Positions 1 to 7,489 of a DNA stretch of 64,000 bases are shown one piece after another; within the stretch, counting starts at the first letter, position 1; each line of letters begins with the position of its first letter. The notes under the pieces were generated by a model, which made no database searches, was not told where the DNA came from, and saw nothing but the letters and a program-made list of their open reading frames with translations. The stretch comes from Hyphomicrobiales bacterium. GTDB lineage: Bacteria; Pseudomonadota; Alphaproteobacteria; Rhizobiales; Beijerinckiaceae. Position numbers and translations under genes: made by a program. Where the stretch lies: contig JAQGJH010000115.1 of assembly GCA_028290705.1 (NCBI GenBank), forward strand, positions 1 to 64,000, given 5' to 3'.

Positions 1-203
1 GGGGCTCCTCCAGGCGCGCCCGCGCTCCTGGTCCGCACTTCCGCTCTCATCGTCTCGGGCGCGTCGCGCCACCGCGACGACCATTTTCCTGCTCCTCCGG
101 TCCCCGCCCTCGGGGCGCGCGCACCGCCCCTCGCCTGACGATCCGACGAACGATCCTTCGCCATGACCGGCACGACCGGTCCGGATTTCAGATGAGGTAC
201 CGC

Positions 204-1184
204 ATGTCCATCATTCAAAAAGCCCTGGTCGCTGGCGTGTTGTCGCTGGCGCCGCACATCGCCTTCGCGCACGTCACGCTCGAACGGCAGGAAGCCAACG
301 CCGGCGCCAGCTACAAGGGTGTGTTGCGCGTAGGGCACGGCTGCGACGGAGCGCCGACGACCAGCCTGTCGGTCGAGATCCCCGACCACGTCGTCGCCGT
401 GAAGCCGATGCCGAAAGCCGGCTGGACACTGGCCGTCCAGGAAGGGAACTATGCCGCCCCCGTGACCCTGCATGGCCGCAAGCTCGAGGCCGGCGTTCGC
501 CGGATCACCTGGAGCGGCGGCAAACTGGCTGACGGCGAATACGACGAGTTCGTGTTCGCGGGCCAGATCGCAGTCGCCGCGCCGGCCGGTCAGCTCTGGT
601 TCCCGGTCGTGCAGACCTGCGAAAAGGGCGAGAATCGCTGGACCGAGGTTCCGCCTCCTGGCCAGTCGGCGCGCGGACTCAAGTCCCCGGCGGCTGCCTT
701 GCGGATCCTGGCTTCATCTTCGGCTCCGCAAGCCGCGGCGCAGGGTCCAATCCGGATGGAGCAGGCCTGGTCGCGCGCCACGCCTGGTGGCTCGAAAATC
801 GGCGCGGGCTATCTGCGCATCACCAACACGGGCTCGACGCCCGACCGGCTGGTTTCGGGAACAAGCGACGCCTCCGAGCGGGTCGAAATCCACGACATGA
901 GCGTGACCGATGGCGTGATGAAGATGCGGCCGCTCGCCGAAGGCATAGCGATTGCGCCCGGACAAACGGTCGAGCTGCGCCCGGGAAGCCTGCACATCAT
1001 GTTCGTCGGCCTGAAAGCCCCATTGACCGCAGGCGCGGGATTCAACGTGACGCTGGATTTCGAGAAGGCCGGCAAGATCACCATGCCGTTCGTCATCCAG
1101 CCGATCGGAGCAGGCGCGCCCGGGTCCACCAAACCCGCCGAACCCGAGATGGATCATTCGAGCCATCACCCCGGCCACAAGTGA
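204..1184 (+). CDS. YcnI-PCuAC fusion, periplasmic copper-binding protein
   Basis: The protein is predicted to be exported and to bind copper. From the chosen ATG, residues 1-22 form a signal peptide ending in AFA. Cleavage would expose His23 (HVTLER), which matches the N-terminal histidine ligand of YcnI/DUF1775 domains. Residues 23 to about 165 are YcnI-like. Residues of about 180-295 are a PCuAC (DUF461) copper chaperone domain with its Met/His motif (HDM, VMKM, then HIM). The last residues (MDHSSHHPGHK) are His-rich and could be an extra metal site. The track starts at 192, but GAGG lies 6 nt before the ATG at 204, so 204 is preferred. PCuAC proteins deliver copper for cytochrome oxidase assembly. 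No oxidase, copper exporter or CopC/CopD gene is adjacent. The domain calls are recognised from motifs; the role in copper delivery is inferred. Confidence 0.85.
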   Translation: MSIIQKALVAGVLSLAPHIAFAHVTLERQEANAGASYKGVLRVGHGCDGAPTTSLSVEIPDHVVAVKPMPKAGWTLAVQEGNYAAPVTLHGRKLEAGVRRITWSGGKLADGEYDEFVFAGQIAVAAPAGQLWFPVVQTCEKGENRWTEVPPPGQSARGLKSPAAALRILASSSAPQAAAQGPIRMEQAWSRATPGGSKIGAGYLRITNTGSTPDRLVSGTSDASERVEIHDMSVTDGVMKMRPLAEGIAIAPGQTVELRPGSLHIMFVGLKAPLTAGAGFNVTLDFEKAGKITMPFVIQPIGAGAPGSTKPAEPEMDHSSHHPGHK

Positions 1185-1973
1185 TCAACGGCCTTTGAAA
1201 ACCGGCGCGCGTTTTTCGGCAAATGCGCGCCGACCCTCCTCGTAATCTTCGCTTTCGAAACAATTCTCCACGGCGCGCGCAGCCAACGCGACATCACGCT
1301 GGCTTTCAGGACGCGTCAGTTGGTTCAGCGCGAGCTTGATCGCCCGCAGCGTCAGTGGCGCATTCGCAGCCAGGCCCGCGAGATACTCGGCACTCTCGGC
1401 CGCGAACCCCACCGCCGGCCAGACCTTCGTGGCGACGCCGAGCCGCAGCGCCTCCGCGGCGTCGAACCCGCGGGCCGACAGGAGAATGTCGGCCGCCGCT
1501 CCCGGTCCGAGCCGCTGCACCATCATCTCGACATTGGCATAAGCGTAGCCGAGCCCAAGCCGGGCCGCCGGAATGCGAAAGCGGGCGCCCTCCGCGACCA
1601 GCCGAAGATCGCACGAGAGCGCCAGCGCAAGCCCGCCGCCGAAACATACGCCGCGGACCAGCGCGACGCTGGGTTTTACGCCGCGCGACAGCGCCGCCAG
1701 GCCGCCGCTCACCGCCTCCTCGTAAGCTTCGACCGCCGCTGTTCCGCTGCGCTTTTCGCCAAATTGCGAAATGTCCGCTCCGGAGCAGAATGCGCGCTCG
1801 CCCTCCCCTGCCAGGACGACGGCGCGCACCGACCCGTCGGCTTCGGCCTGCGCCAGAAGGCCCGGCAGGCTGGCCCACATGTCGAAGCTCATCGCATTCA
1901 TTCGTGCTGGCTGCGCGATCGTCAAATGCGCCAGCCCATCCTCGACCCGATACCTGATCCGCCCGTCCGCCAT
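1185..1973 (-). CDS. Enoyl-CoA hydratase/isomerase (crotonase) family protein
   Basis: This is a 262-residue crotonase-fold protein, the usual length for the family. The open frame runs further upstream, but homology begins at MADGRIRYRVEDG, so the ATG at 1973 is chosen and the extra 113 track residues are discarded. The CoA and oxyanion-hole region is present (ERAFCSGADISQF, then FGGGLALALSCDLR). The two glutamates that hydrate the double bond in rat enoyl-CoA hydratase look replaced: the segment aligning with PEI reads PAA, and the second site reads ADIL. It may therefore be an isomerase or another crotonase rather than a true hydratase. Its stop codon directly abuts the stop of the convergent copper-chaperone gene with no spacer. 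The MFS gene diverges from it across 123 nt. Confidence 0.85.
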   Translation of the reverse strand: MADGRIRYRVEDGLAHLTIAQPARMNAMSFDMWASLPGLLAQAEADGSVRAVVLAGEGERAFCSGADISQFGEKRSGTAAVEAYEEAVSGGLAALSRGVKPSVALVRGVCFGGGLALALSCDLRLVAEGARFRIPAARLGLGYAYANVEMMVQRLGPGAAADILLSARGFDAAEALRLGVATKVWPAVGFAAESAEYLAGLAANAPLTLRAIKLALNQLTRPESQRDVALAARAVENCFESEDYEEGRRAFAEKRAPVFKGR

Positions 1974-2096
1974 GCCCGTCTCCCCCACTCTGCCGACAAG
2001 CGCTAGCCCGACCGGCGGCCGCTGGGCAATGCTCCTTAGGGCGGCATGCAACCCGAAGCGCTGGCTTACCGTTGAGGCTGCGACACAGGAGGCGAC

Positions 2097-3572
2097 ATGA
2101 CGACATCGCGGGCCGAACCCCACGCATCGACCACGCAGCGCGCGGACGGCCTGTATGAAAGCGATGTCCCGAGGCGGCTCGAGCGATTGCCCTGGGGACG
2201 TTTCCACACGCTCGTCGTCGTCGCCCTGGGCATCACGTGGATCCTCGATGGTCTCGAAGTGACCCTGGCGGGTTCCGTCGCGGGCGCGCTGAAGGAGAGC
2301 CCCGTTCTGCAATTCGGCGATCGCGAGGCCGGTCTCGCCGGCACCTGCTACCTGGCGGGGGCCGTGCTGGGCGCGATCTTCTTCGGCTGGTTGACCGACC
2401 GGCTCGGTCGCAAGAAGCTCTTCTTCATCACTCTGGCGGTCTACCTCGTCGCGACCGCCATGACGGCCTTCGCCTGGGACGCCTACAGCTTCTTCTTCTT
2501 CCGGTTTCTGACCGGCGCCGGCATCGGCGGCGAATATACGGCGATCAATTCGACCATCCAGGAACTCGTGCCCGCGCGATATCGCGGCTGGACCGATCTC
2601 GTCATCAACGGCAGCTTCTGGATCGGCGCGGCGCTCGGCGCATCAGGCTCGATCGTGCTGCTGGATCCCGCGTATTTCGCGCCCGATCACGGCTGGCGCG
2701 CGGCCTTTCTGATCGGCGCATTCCTGGGCCTGATCATCATCTTCATGCGGATGTGGATTCCCGAAAGTCCGCGATGGCTCGTCATTCACGGCCGGCCCGA
2801 CGAGGCCGCCCGCATCGTCGATGACGTGGAGGCACGTTTCGTTCGCGAGGGACACCGGCTCGGAGATTTGCCTCCCGGCAAGCCGATGCTGCTGAAGGGA
2901 CGCACGCACACCCCGCTCGGCGAAGTGTTCTCCGCGCTTTTCGTGCGCCATCGCGGCCGGACGGCCGTGGGACTGGTGCTGATGGCCGCACAGGCCTTCT
3001 TCTACAACGCGATCTTCTTCACCTATGCCCTCGTGCTCACCCGCTTCTACAACGTGCCTTCGCACGATGTCGGCTGGTACATCCTGCCCTTCGCGCTCGG
3101 CAACGTCATGGGCCCGATCCTTCTCGGTCGTTTCTTCGACACGATCGGCCGCCGCAAGATGATCGCCTTCACCTATGCGATGTCCGGCATCCTACTGGCG
3201 TTGGTTGGCTGGATGTTCCAGCAGGACATGCTGACGGCCTCGCAACTCACCATCGGCTGGATGATCATCTTCTTCTTCGCCTCTCCCGCCGCGAGCGCCG
3301 CCTACCTGACGGTGAGCGAGACGTTCCCCATCGAGATCCGCGCGCTCGCCATCGCGATCTTCTACGCGGTGGGGACCGGCATCGGCGGCGTCGCCGCCCC
3401 CGTGGTGTTCGGAATGTTGATCGAAAGCGGCTCGCGCACCAGCGTCTTCGGAGGATATCTGTTCGGAGCGGCGCTGATGATTTTCGCGGCTTTCATTGCC
3501 GGGCGGTTCGCCGTGGCGGCCGAGCGGCGGTCCCTCGAGGATGTCGCGAGCCCGCTGTCGAGCCACCATTGA
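2097..3572 (+). CDS. MFS transporter, sugar/aromatic-acid:H+ symporter type
   Basis: This is a 491-residue inner-membrane carrier with about 12 hydrophobic segments. The cytoplasmic loop 2-3 signature DRLGRKK starts at residue 101. A second copy, FDTIGRRKM, sits in the C-terminal half. PESPRWL, typical of the sugar-porter/metabolite:H+ symporter branch, precedes the central loop. Together these indicate proton-coupled uptake of an organic acid or sugar-like solute. The ATG is well supported by AGGAGG 4 nt upstream. It is convergent with the response regulator, and the two stop codons abut. The substrate cannot be read from the sequence. The neighbouring crotonase might handle the CoA-linked product, but that is only a guess. 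Confidence 0.85.
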   Translation: MTTSRAEPHASTTQRADGLYESDVPRRLERLPWGRFHTLVVVALGITWILDGLEVTLAGSVAGALKESPVLQFGDREAGLAGTCYLAGAVLGAIFFGWLTDRLGRKKLFFITLAVYLVATAMTAFAWDAYSFFFFRFLTGAGIGGEYTAINSTIQELVPARYRGWTDLVINGSFWIGAALGASGSIVLLDPAYFAPDHGWRAAFLIGAFLGLIIIFMRMWIPESPRWLVIHGRPDEAARIVDDVEARFVREGHRLGDLPPGKPMLLKGRTHTPLGEVFSALFVRHRGRTAVGLVLMAAQAFFYNAIFFTYALVLTRFYNVPSHDVGWYILPFALGNVMGPILLGRFFDTIGRRKMIAFTYAMSGILLALVGWMFQQDMLTASQLTIGWMIIFFFASPAASAAYLTVSETFPIEIRALAIAIFYAVGTGIGGVAAPVVFGMLIESGSRTSVFGGYLFGAALMIFAAFIAGRFAVAAERRSLEDVASPLSSHH

Positions 3573-3962
3573 TCAGGCGGCGCGAACCATGTCGCGCGCG
3601 GCCCTGTCGAGCGTCGTCCTGAGCTTCGCCGGCTGGCACGGCTTCTGAAGGCAACCCATCGCCCATCCGGCGATGTCGGCGCTCATGCGGGCATCCACGT
3701 GCGCGCTCAGGAAGATGCTGGGAATGTCATAGCGTGCACGTATGGACCTGGCAGCATCGATGCCGCTCGATCCTCGTGCGAGGCTGATGTCCGTCAGCAC
3801 CAGATCGGGCTTCAGGTCGCGCGCCATGCGCTCCGCCTCGTCGGCCGTCGTGGCAATTCCGCAAACCTGGTGACCGAAGCCCGTGAGCAGGTCCTCGAGA
3901 TCGAGTGCGATCAGGAACTCGTCCTCGACGATCAGGATGCGTAGATGGGGAGCCACCGGCAT
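3573..3962 (-). CDS. Single-domain response regulator
   Basis: This is a 129-residue receiver domain with no output domain. It has the acidic pocket (VEDE at residues 12-15), phosphoacceptor Asp58 in VLTDIS, a Ser/Thr-equivalent in FLSAH and the conserved Lys in LQKP. The alternation (beta)IVED-(beta)LVLTD-(beta)IFLSA is complete. The track ORF runs 430 residues further upstream as a shadow of the binding-protein gene. The ATG at 3962 is chosen because GGAGG lies 5 nt before it; an in-frame ATG at 4019 is possible but has no good ribosome site. No histidine kinase is adjacent, so it probably works in a phosphorelay with a kinase encoded elsewhere. The small region to 4199 holds only divergent promoters. 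Confidence 0.85.
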   Translation of the reverse strand: MPVAPHLRILIVEDEFLIALDLEDLLTGFGHQVCGIATTADEAERMARDLKPDLVLTDISLARGSSGIDAARSIRARYDIPSIFLSAHVDARMSADIAGWAMGCLQKPCQPAKLRTTLDRAARDMVRAA

Positions 3963-4199
3963 GGGAACCTCCGCCTCAGGGTCCGGCTGTATGCGTTTGA
4001 GGAACAGGCATTCAGCCATGGCGGTTCGTCCAAAACCGTCAATTTGACTCAAATCTCCGGCGGCATGGTTGATGAAGCGTGAACGCGTTAGATCCCGCAG
4101 GGTCTTGCTCTGAGGCAAGGCCATGGTGATAGTGGGCCGAAGTTCCCCCGCCCGCCGAAACGGCGGAGCACAGCAAGCGGGGAGCCATGGAGGAAATAG

Positions 4200-5222
4200 A
4201 TGCACATCTGGAAAAACATGGCCTGTGCGGGCTCGGTGGCCTTGGGCTTCGCCATGAGCTCGACGGCGGGTTTTGCGCAGGCCGAGTTCTATCAGGGCAA
4301 GACAGTCAGCCTGTACGTCGGCTATAGCGCCGGTGGCGGCTACGACGTCTACGCCCGGATGGTCGCGCGCTACATGGGCAAGCACATCCCGGGCAATCCG
4401 ACCGTCGTCGTGCAGAACATGCCCGGCGCGGGCAGCCTTCGCGCCGCAAACTGGATCTTCAACGTCGCGCCGAAAGACGGCACGGTCTTCGGAACGGTCG
4501 CGCGCGGCGCGGCCTTCGATCCCCTGTTGGGCCTGCCCGGTGCGCAGTTCGACGCCACCAAGTTCAACTGGATCGGAAGCGCCAACGACGAAGTCAGCGT
4601 CTGCGTCACCTGGAACCCCACCAAGGTAAAGAGCTTCGAAGACTTGATGACGACCGAACTGGTCGTCGGCGGCACGGGCGGAAGCGCCGATACAGATCAG
4701 TTCCCGAAGGTCATCAACGGCGTGCTCGGCACCAAGATGAAGGTCATCGCGGGTTACCCGGGCGGCAACGACATCAACCTCGCGATGGAGCGCGGCGAGG
4801 TGCAGGGCCGCTGCGGCTGGTCCTGGTCGAGCGTCAAGTCGACCCAGCCGGATTGGCTGAAGGACAAGAAGATCAACGTGATCCTCCAACTCTCGATGGA
4901 GAAGCACGAGGATCTGCCCGACGTGCCCGTCATTCTCGACAAGGCCACGACGGATGAGCAGAAGGCCATCCTGAAGCTCATCTTCGCCCGCCAGGTGATG
5001 GGCCGCCCCTTCATGGCGCCGCCCGGTGTCCCCGCCGATCGCGTTGCGACGCTGCGCAAGGCCTTCATGGACACGATGAAGGACCCGGCGTTCCTGGCCG
5101 AATCCGAGAAAGCCAAGCTCGAAATCACGCCTGTGTCGGGAGAGAAGATCCAGCAACTCGTGGTCGATTCCTACAAGGTCGCCCCCGAGATCGCCCAGAA
5201 GGCTGGTAGCCTTCTGAAATAA
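4200..5222 (+). CDS. TctC-type (tripartite tricarboxylate transporter) solute-binding protein
   Basis: This is a 340-residue periplasmic binding protein of the Bug/TctC family. A signal peptide covers about residues 1-26 (ends GFAQA). The mature start FYQGKTVSLYVGYSAGGGYD is the characteristic first ligand loop, and IPGNPTVVVQNMPGAGS follows as in the family. GGAGGA lies 5 nt before the ATG. No TctA or TctB membrane subunit is in the window, so either they are distant or the protein is one of the orphan Bug proteins common in this group. It precedes the ThDP-dependent enzyme by 133 nt on the same strand with a strong hairpin between, suggesting uptake of a 2-oxo or carboxylic acid that the enzyme then processes. 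That link is inferred from position only. Confidence 0.85.
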   Translation: MHIWKNMACAGSVALGFAMSSTAGFAQAEFYQGKTVSLYVGYSAGGGYDVYARMVARYMGKHIPGNPTVVVQNMPGAGSLRAANWIFNVAPKDGTVFGTVARGAAFDPLLGLPGAQFDATKFNWIGSANDEVSVCVTWNPTKVKSFEDLMTTELVVGGTGGSADTDQFPKVINGVLGTKMKVIAGYPGGNDINLAMERGEVQGRCGWSWSSVKSTQPDWLKDKKINVILQLSMEKHEDLPDVPVILDKATTDEQKAILKLIFARQVMGRPFMAPPGVPADRVATLRKAFMDTMKDPAFLAESEKAKLEITPVSGEKIQQLVVDSYKVAPEIAQKAGSLLK

Positions 5223-5231
5223 GTTGAAAAA

Positions 5232-5271
5232 TGCGGAGCGGCATTTGGCGCGAGCCATTTGCCGCTCCGCA
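5232..5271 (+). terminator. Intercistronic hairpin after the TctC-type gene
   Basis: A perfect 12-bp inverted repeat (TGCGGAGCGGCA/TGCCGCTCCGCA) encloses a second small stem (TGGC-gcga-GCCA). No T-run follows, so it may stabilise the upstream mRNA or cause partial termination before the ThDP gene. Confidence 0.55.
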
Positions 5272-5355
5272 GCCGAACGAAAACTCAGCGAACAGACCGA
5301 AGAGCGCCGGTCTCCCTCGCATCAAGAATAAGGCGCTCGCAAAGAAGGGAACAGC

Positions 5356-7113
5356 ATGACCAGGAACACCGACGACAAGTTGCGTGGCTGGCAGTCTGAC
5401 ATCATCGTCGATCTCATCAAGCGCTACGACTTCGAGTACATCTCGATGAACCCCGGCGCGAGCTTCCGTGGCCTGCACGATTCGATCGTGAACTACGGCA
5501 AGGAAGATCCGCCGATGCTGCTCTGCCAGCATGAGGAAATCGCCGTCCAGATCGCGCATGGCTACGCCAAGGCGTCCGGCAAGCCGATGGCGGTCATCCT
5601 CCACAATCTCGTCGGCCTGCTGCATGCCACCATGGCGATCTATTACGCCTATATCGACCGCGCGCCGATCTTCATCATGGGCGCGACCGGCCCGATGGAT
5701 GAAGGCAAGCGCCGCCCGCACATCGACTGGACGCACACTGCGCTCGTACAGGGCAACGCCATCCGCGACTACGTGAAATGGGACTACCAGCCCTACTCGA
5801 TCGACGGTGTTCCGGAATCCTTCGCGCGCGCCTATTCGGTGATGACCACCGAGCCGCAGGGCCCTGTCTACATGTGCTACGACGCGGACCTGCAGGAGCA
5901 GAAGCTCACGCGCGAGATCCCGCTGCCGCCGGTTGATTCCGTCCGCACGCCCTCGCCCATGATGCCGGACCCGCGCGCCATCGAGGCCATCGCCGACAAG
6001 CTGCTGGCCTGCGAAAACCCGCTGCTCATGCCCGAATACGTCGGTCGCCGCGAAGGCGGCTTCGACGCCATGGTGAAACTGGCGGAAGCCGTCGGCGCTG
6101 GCGTGTGGGACATCAACAACGCCCTCAACTTCCCCAACAAGCATCCGCTGTCGCTCAGCCTCGACAAGGGCGCGCTCAAGACCGTGGACGTCGTCCTCGG
6201 CCTGGATTGCAAGGACGTCGAGAAGGCGACGCGCGAACTCAACAGCACGAAGCGCGAAGTCACGACGGTGGTCGCCGACAATTGCGACTGGCTGGAAATG
6301 GGCTTCGCCGAAATCAACATGAGCAAGTGGTCCATGGACTATTGCCGCATGCAGCCTTGCTCCATCCGTGCGCTGGGCGACACGTCGCTCGGCATCCCGG
6401 CGCTCACCAAGATCATCGAGGAGAAGGTCGCCAAGGACCCGGCCCTCAAGGAGAAGATCAAGAAGCGCACGGCCTCGATCACCAAGCGCCACCACGAGAC
6501 CTGGGCCAAGTGGCAAGAAGAGGCCAAGCAGGATTGGGACGCCGCTCCCATGACCGTGCCGCGCCTCGCCCACGAAGTCTGGGATGTCATCAAGAACGAG
6601 GACTGGGTTCTCACCGCCAACACGCTGAAGAACCAGGTCCGCAAGATGTGGGACTTCGACAAGCCCTACCGTCATCCGGGCGTCGAACTCGGCACGTCGA
6701 CGCAGATCGGCATGTCGATCGGCGTGGCGCTCGCGCACAAGAAGGCGGGCCGCCTCGTGGTCGATCTTCAGCCTGACGGCGATCTCATGTTCGATGCCGG
6801 CGCGCTCTGGGTCGCGGCGAAATACGAAATCCCGATGCTGATCGTGATGTACAACAACCGCGCCTATTACAACGACTGGGAACACCAGATCCGCATGGCG
6901 CGGCTGCGTGGCACCGACCTCGAAAAGGCGCACATCGGCATGGATCTGTTCGGACCCGAGCCGGACTTCGGCGCTCTCGCCCGGTCGATGGGCGTGTGGG
7001 GCGAAGGCCCGATCGAAGACCCGAAGGACGTCCGCGGCGCGCTGGAGCGTGCGCTCGCAGTGGTCAAGAGCGGCAAGCCCGCGCTGGTCGACACGATCAC
7101 GCGCCATCGCTGA
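5356..7113 (+). CDS. Thiamine diphosphate-dependent enzyme (acetolactate synthase/2-oxoacid decarboxylase-like)
   Basis: The 585-residue protein has the three-domain layout of ThDP carboligases and decarboxylases. The N-terminal PYR domain has the catalytic Glu in CQHEEIAVQIAHGYA (about residue 60). A central domain follows, and then a C-terminal PP domain with the Mg/ThDP loop at about residue 473. That loop reads PDGDLMF...YNNRAYYN, so the first Gly of the usual GDG is Pro while the Asp-Gly and the downstream Asn pair are kept. This is a recognisable variant. AAGGGA precedes the ATG. It follows a TctC-type binding gene and ends at a strong terminator. Benzoylformate decarboxylase, oxalyl-CoA decarboxylase-like or sulfoacetaldehyde-type activities are all possible, and I cannot choose between them. 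Confidence 0.8.
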   Translation: MTRNTDDKLRGWQSDIIVDLIKRYDFEYISMNPGASFRGLHDSIVNYGKEDPPMLLCQHEEIAVQIAHGYAKASGKPMAVILHNLVGLLHATMAIYYAYIDRAPIFIMGATGPMDEGKRRPHIDWTHTALVQGNAIRDYVKWDYQPYSIDGVPESFARAYSVMTTEPQGPVYMCYDADLQEQKLTREIPLPPVDSVRTPSPMMPDPRAIEAIADKLLACENPLLMPEYVGRREGGFDAMVKLAEAVGAGVWDINNALNFPNKHPLSLSLDKGALKTVDVVLGLDCKDVEKATRELNSTKREVTTVVADNCDWLEMGFAEINMSKWSMDYCRMQPCSIRALGDTSLGIPALTKIIEEKVAKDPALKEKIKKRTASITKRHHETWAKWQEEAKQDWDAAPMTVPRLAHEVWDVIKNEDWVLTANTLKNQVRKMWDFDKPYRHPGVELGTSTQIGMSIGVALAHKKAGRLVVDLQPDGDLMFDAGALWVAAKYEIPMLIVMYNNRAYYNDWEHQIRMARLRGTDLEKAHIGMDLFGPEPDFGALARSMGVWGEGPIEDPKDVRGALERALAVVKSGKPALVDTITRHR

Positions 7114-7133
7114 TCAAGGCGACAGACATCAAG

Positions 7134-7164
7134 AAGCCCGCGCACGGAAGTGCGCGGGCTTTTT
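7134..7164 (+). terminator. Intrinsic terminator after the ThDP enzyme gene
   Basis: A perfect 12-bp stem (AAGCCCGCGCAC/GTGCGCGGGCTT) with a GGAA tetraloop is followed by a T-run, starting 21 nt after the stop codon. Confidence 0.9.
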
Positions 7165-7200
7165 CAGATGCAAGCTTCCTTTTTCAGATGCAAGCTTCCT
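7161..7200. repeat. Perfect 20-bp tandem duplication
   Basis: The unit TTTTCAGATGCAAGCTTCCT occurs twice head to tail with no mismatch. It begins inside the T-run of the terminator. Perfect identity suggests a recent slippage or duplication event. There are no flanking features of a mobile element. Confidence 0.95.
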
Positions 7201-7213
7201 GGCGCCGAAAAGC

Positions 7214-7288
7214 TCAGCGCAGAAACGCGAGGAGCAGAATGATCGGAATCGGAATGCCCAGCATCCAAAGCAGAATTCCACGACCCAT
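7214..7288 (-). CDS. 24-residue hydrophobic micropeptide (below ORF-track size)
   Basis: This reverse-strand ORF encodes MGRGILLWMLGIPIPIILLL plus AFLR. It is a single membrane-spanning helix with a positively charged N-terminus, a Pro-Ile-Pro kink and a C-terminal Arg. AGGAGG sits 5 nt before the ATG, an unusually good ribosome site. An EcfG-like promoter (GGAAC-N17-GTT) ends about 30 nt upstream of the start. I recall similar tiny G-I-P-I-P-I proteins from alphaproteobacterial genomes annotated as hypothetical, but cannot verify this here. It is divergent from the PhnA-like membrane protein. Its function is unknown; a stress-induced membrane micropeptide is the working inference. Confidence 0.7.
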   Translation of the reverse strand: MGRGILLWMLGIPIPIILLLAFLR

Positions 7289-7317
7289 GACGTCCTCCTG
7301 TTCAGGTTCGTGGTCTC

Positions 7318-7342
7318 AACTCCCGCCAAGGTGAGCAGTTCC
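7318..7342 (-). promoter_or_regulatory. EcfG-type promoter for the micropeptide
   Basis: On the minus strand GGAAC is followed after 17 nt by GTT, matching the general-stress sigma factor EcfG pattern known in alphaproteobacteria (GGAAC-N16-18-CGTT). It lies at a natural distance from the micropeptide start. Confidence 0.5.
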
Positions 7343-7385
7343 GCTTGCCGCTTAGGCAGATATGCCTCGAAATGGATCAGGAGCC

Positions 7386-7410
7386 GGAACTTTCTAAAAG
7401 TGTCGCGGTT
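7386..7410 (+). promoter_or_regulatory. EcfG-type promoter for the PhnA-like gene
   Basis: GGAAC-N17-GTT on the plus strand, with the same spacing as the divergent copy 44 bp away. It lies about 80 nt before the PhnA-like start codon. Confidence 0.5.
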
Positions 7411-7489
7411 CTCCAGCGCAGCAATGAGGCATCTGGCTCATGGCGGTCGGCCACGCGCGTCGCGTCGGCCATTTACGGGGATTACGCGG

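Noticed and set aside
1-203. Possible gene at the left edge
   Set aside because: No coherent frame with a start, ribosome site or recognisable motif; it is treated as upstream region of the copper-chaperone gene.
3963-5258. N-terminal 430 residues of the response-regulator ORF
   Set aside because: Antisense to the TctC-type gene; the receiver begins at the ATG with a strong ribosome site at 3962.
5125-7107. 660-residue minus-strand ORF
   Set aside because: Antisense to the ThDP enzyme; low-complexity Asp/Arg/His/Leu composition typical of shadow frames in GC-rich DNA.
7161-7200. Tandem repeat as a mobile-element or attachment-site footprint
   Set aside because: No integrase, no inverted repeats and no disrupted gene nearby; simple duplication explains it.
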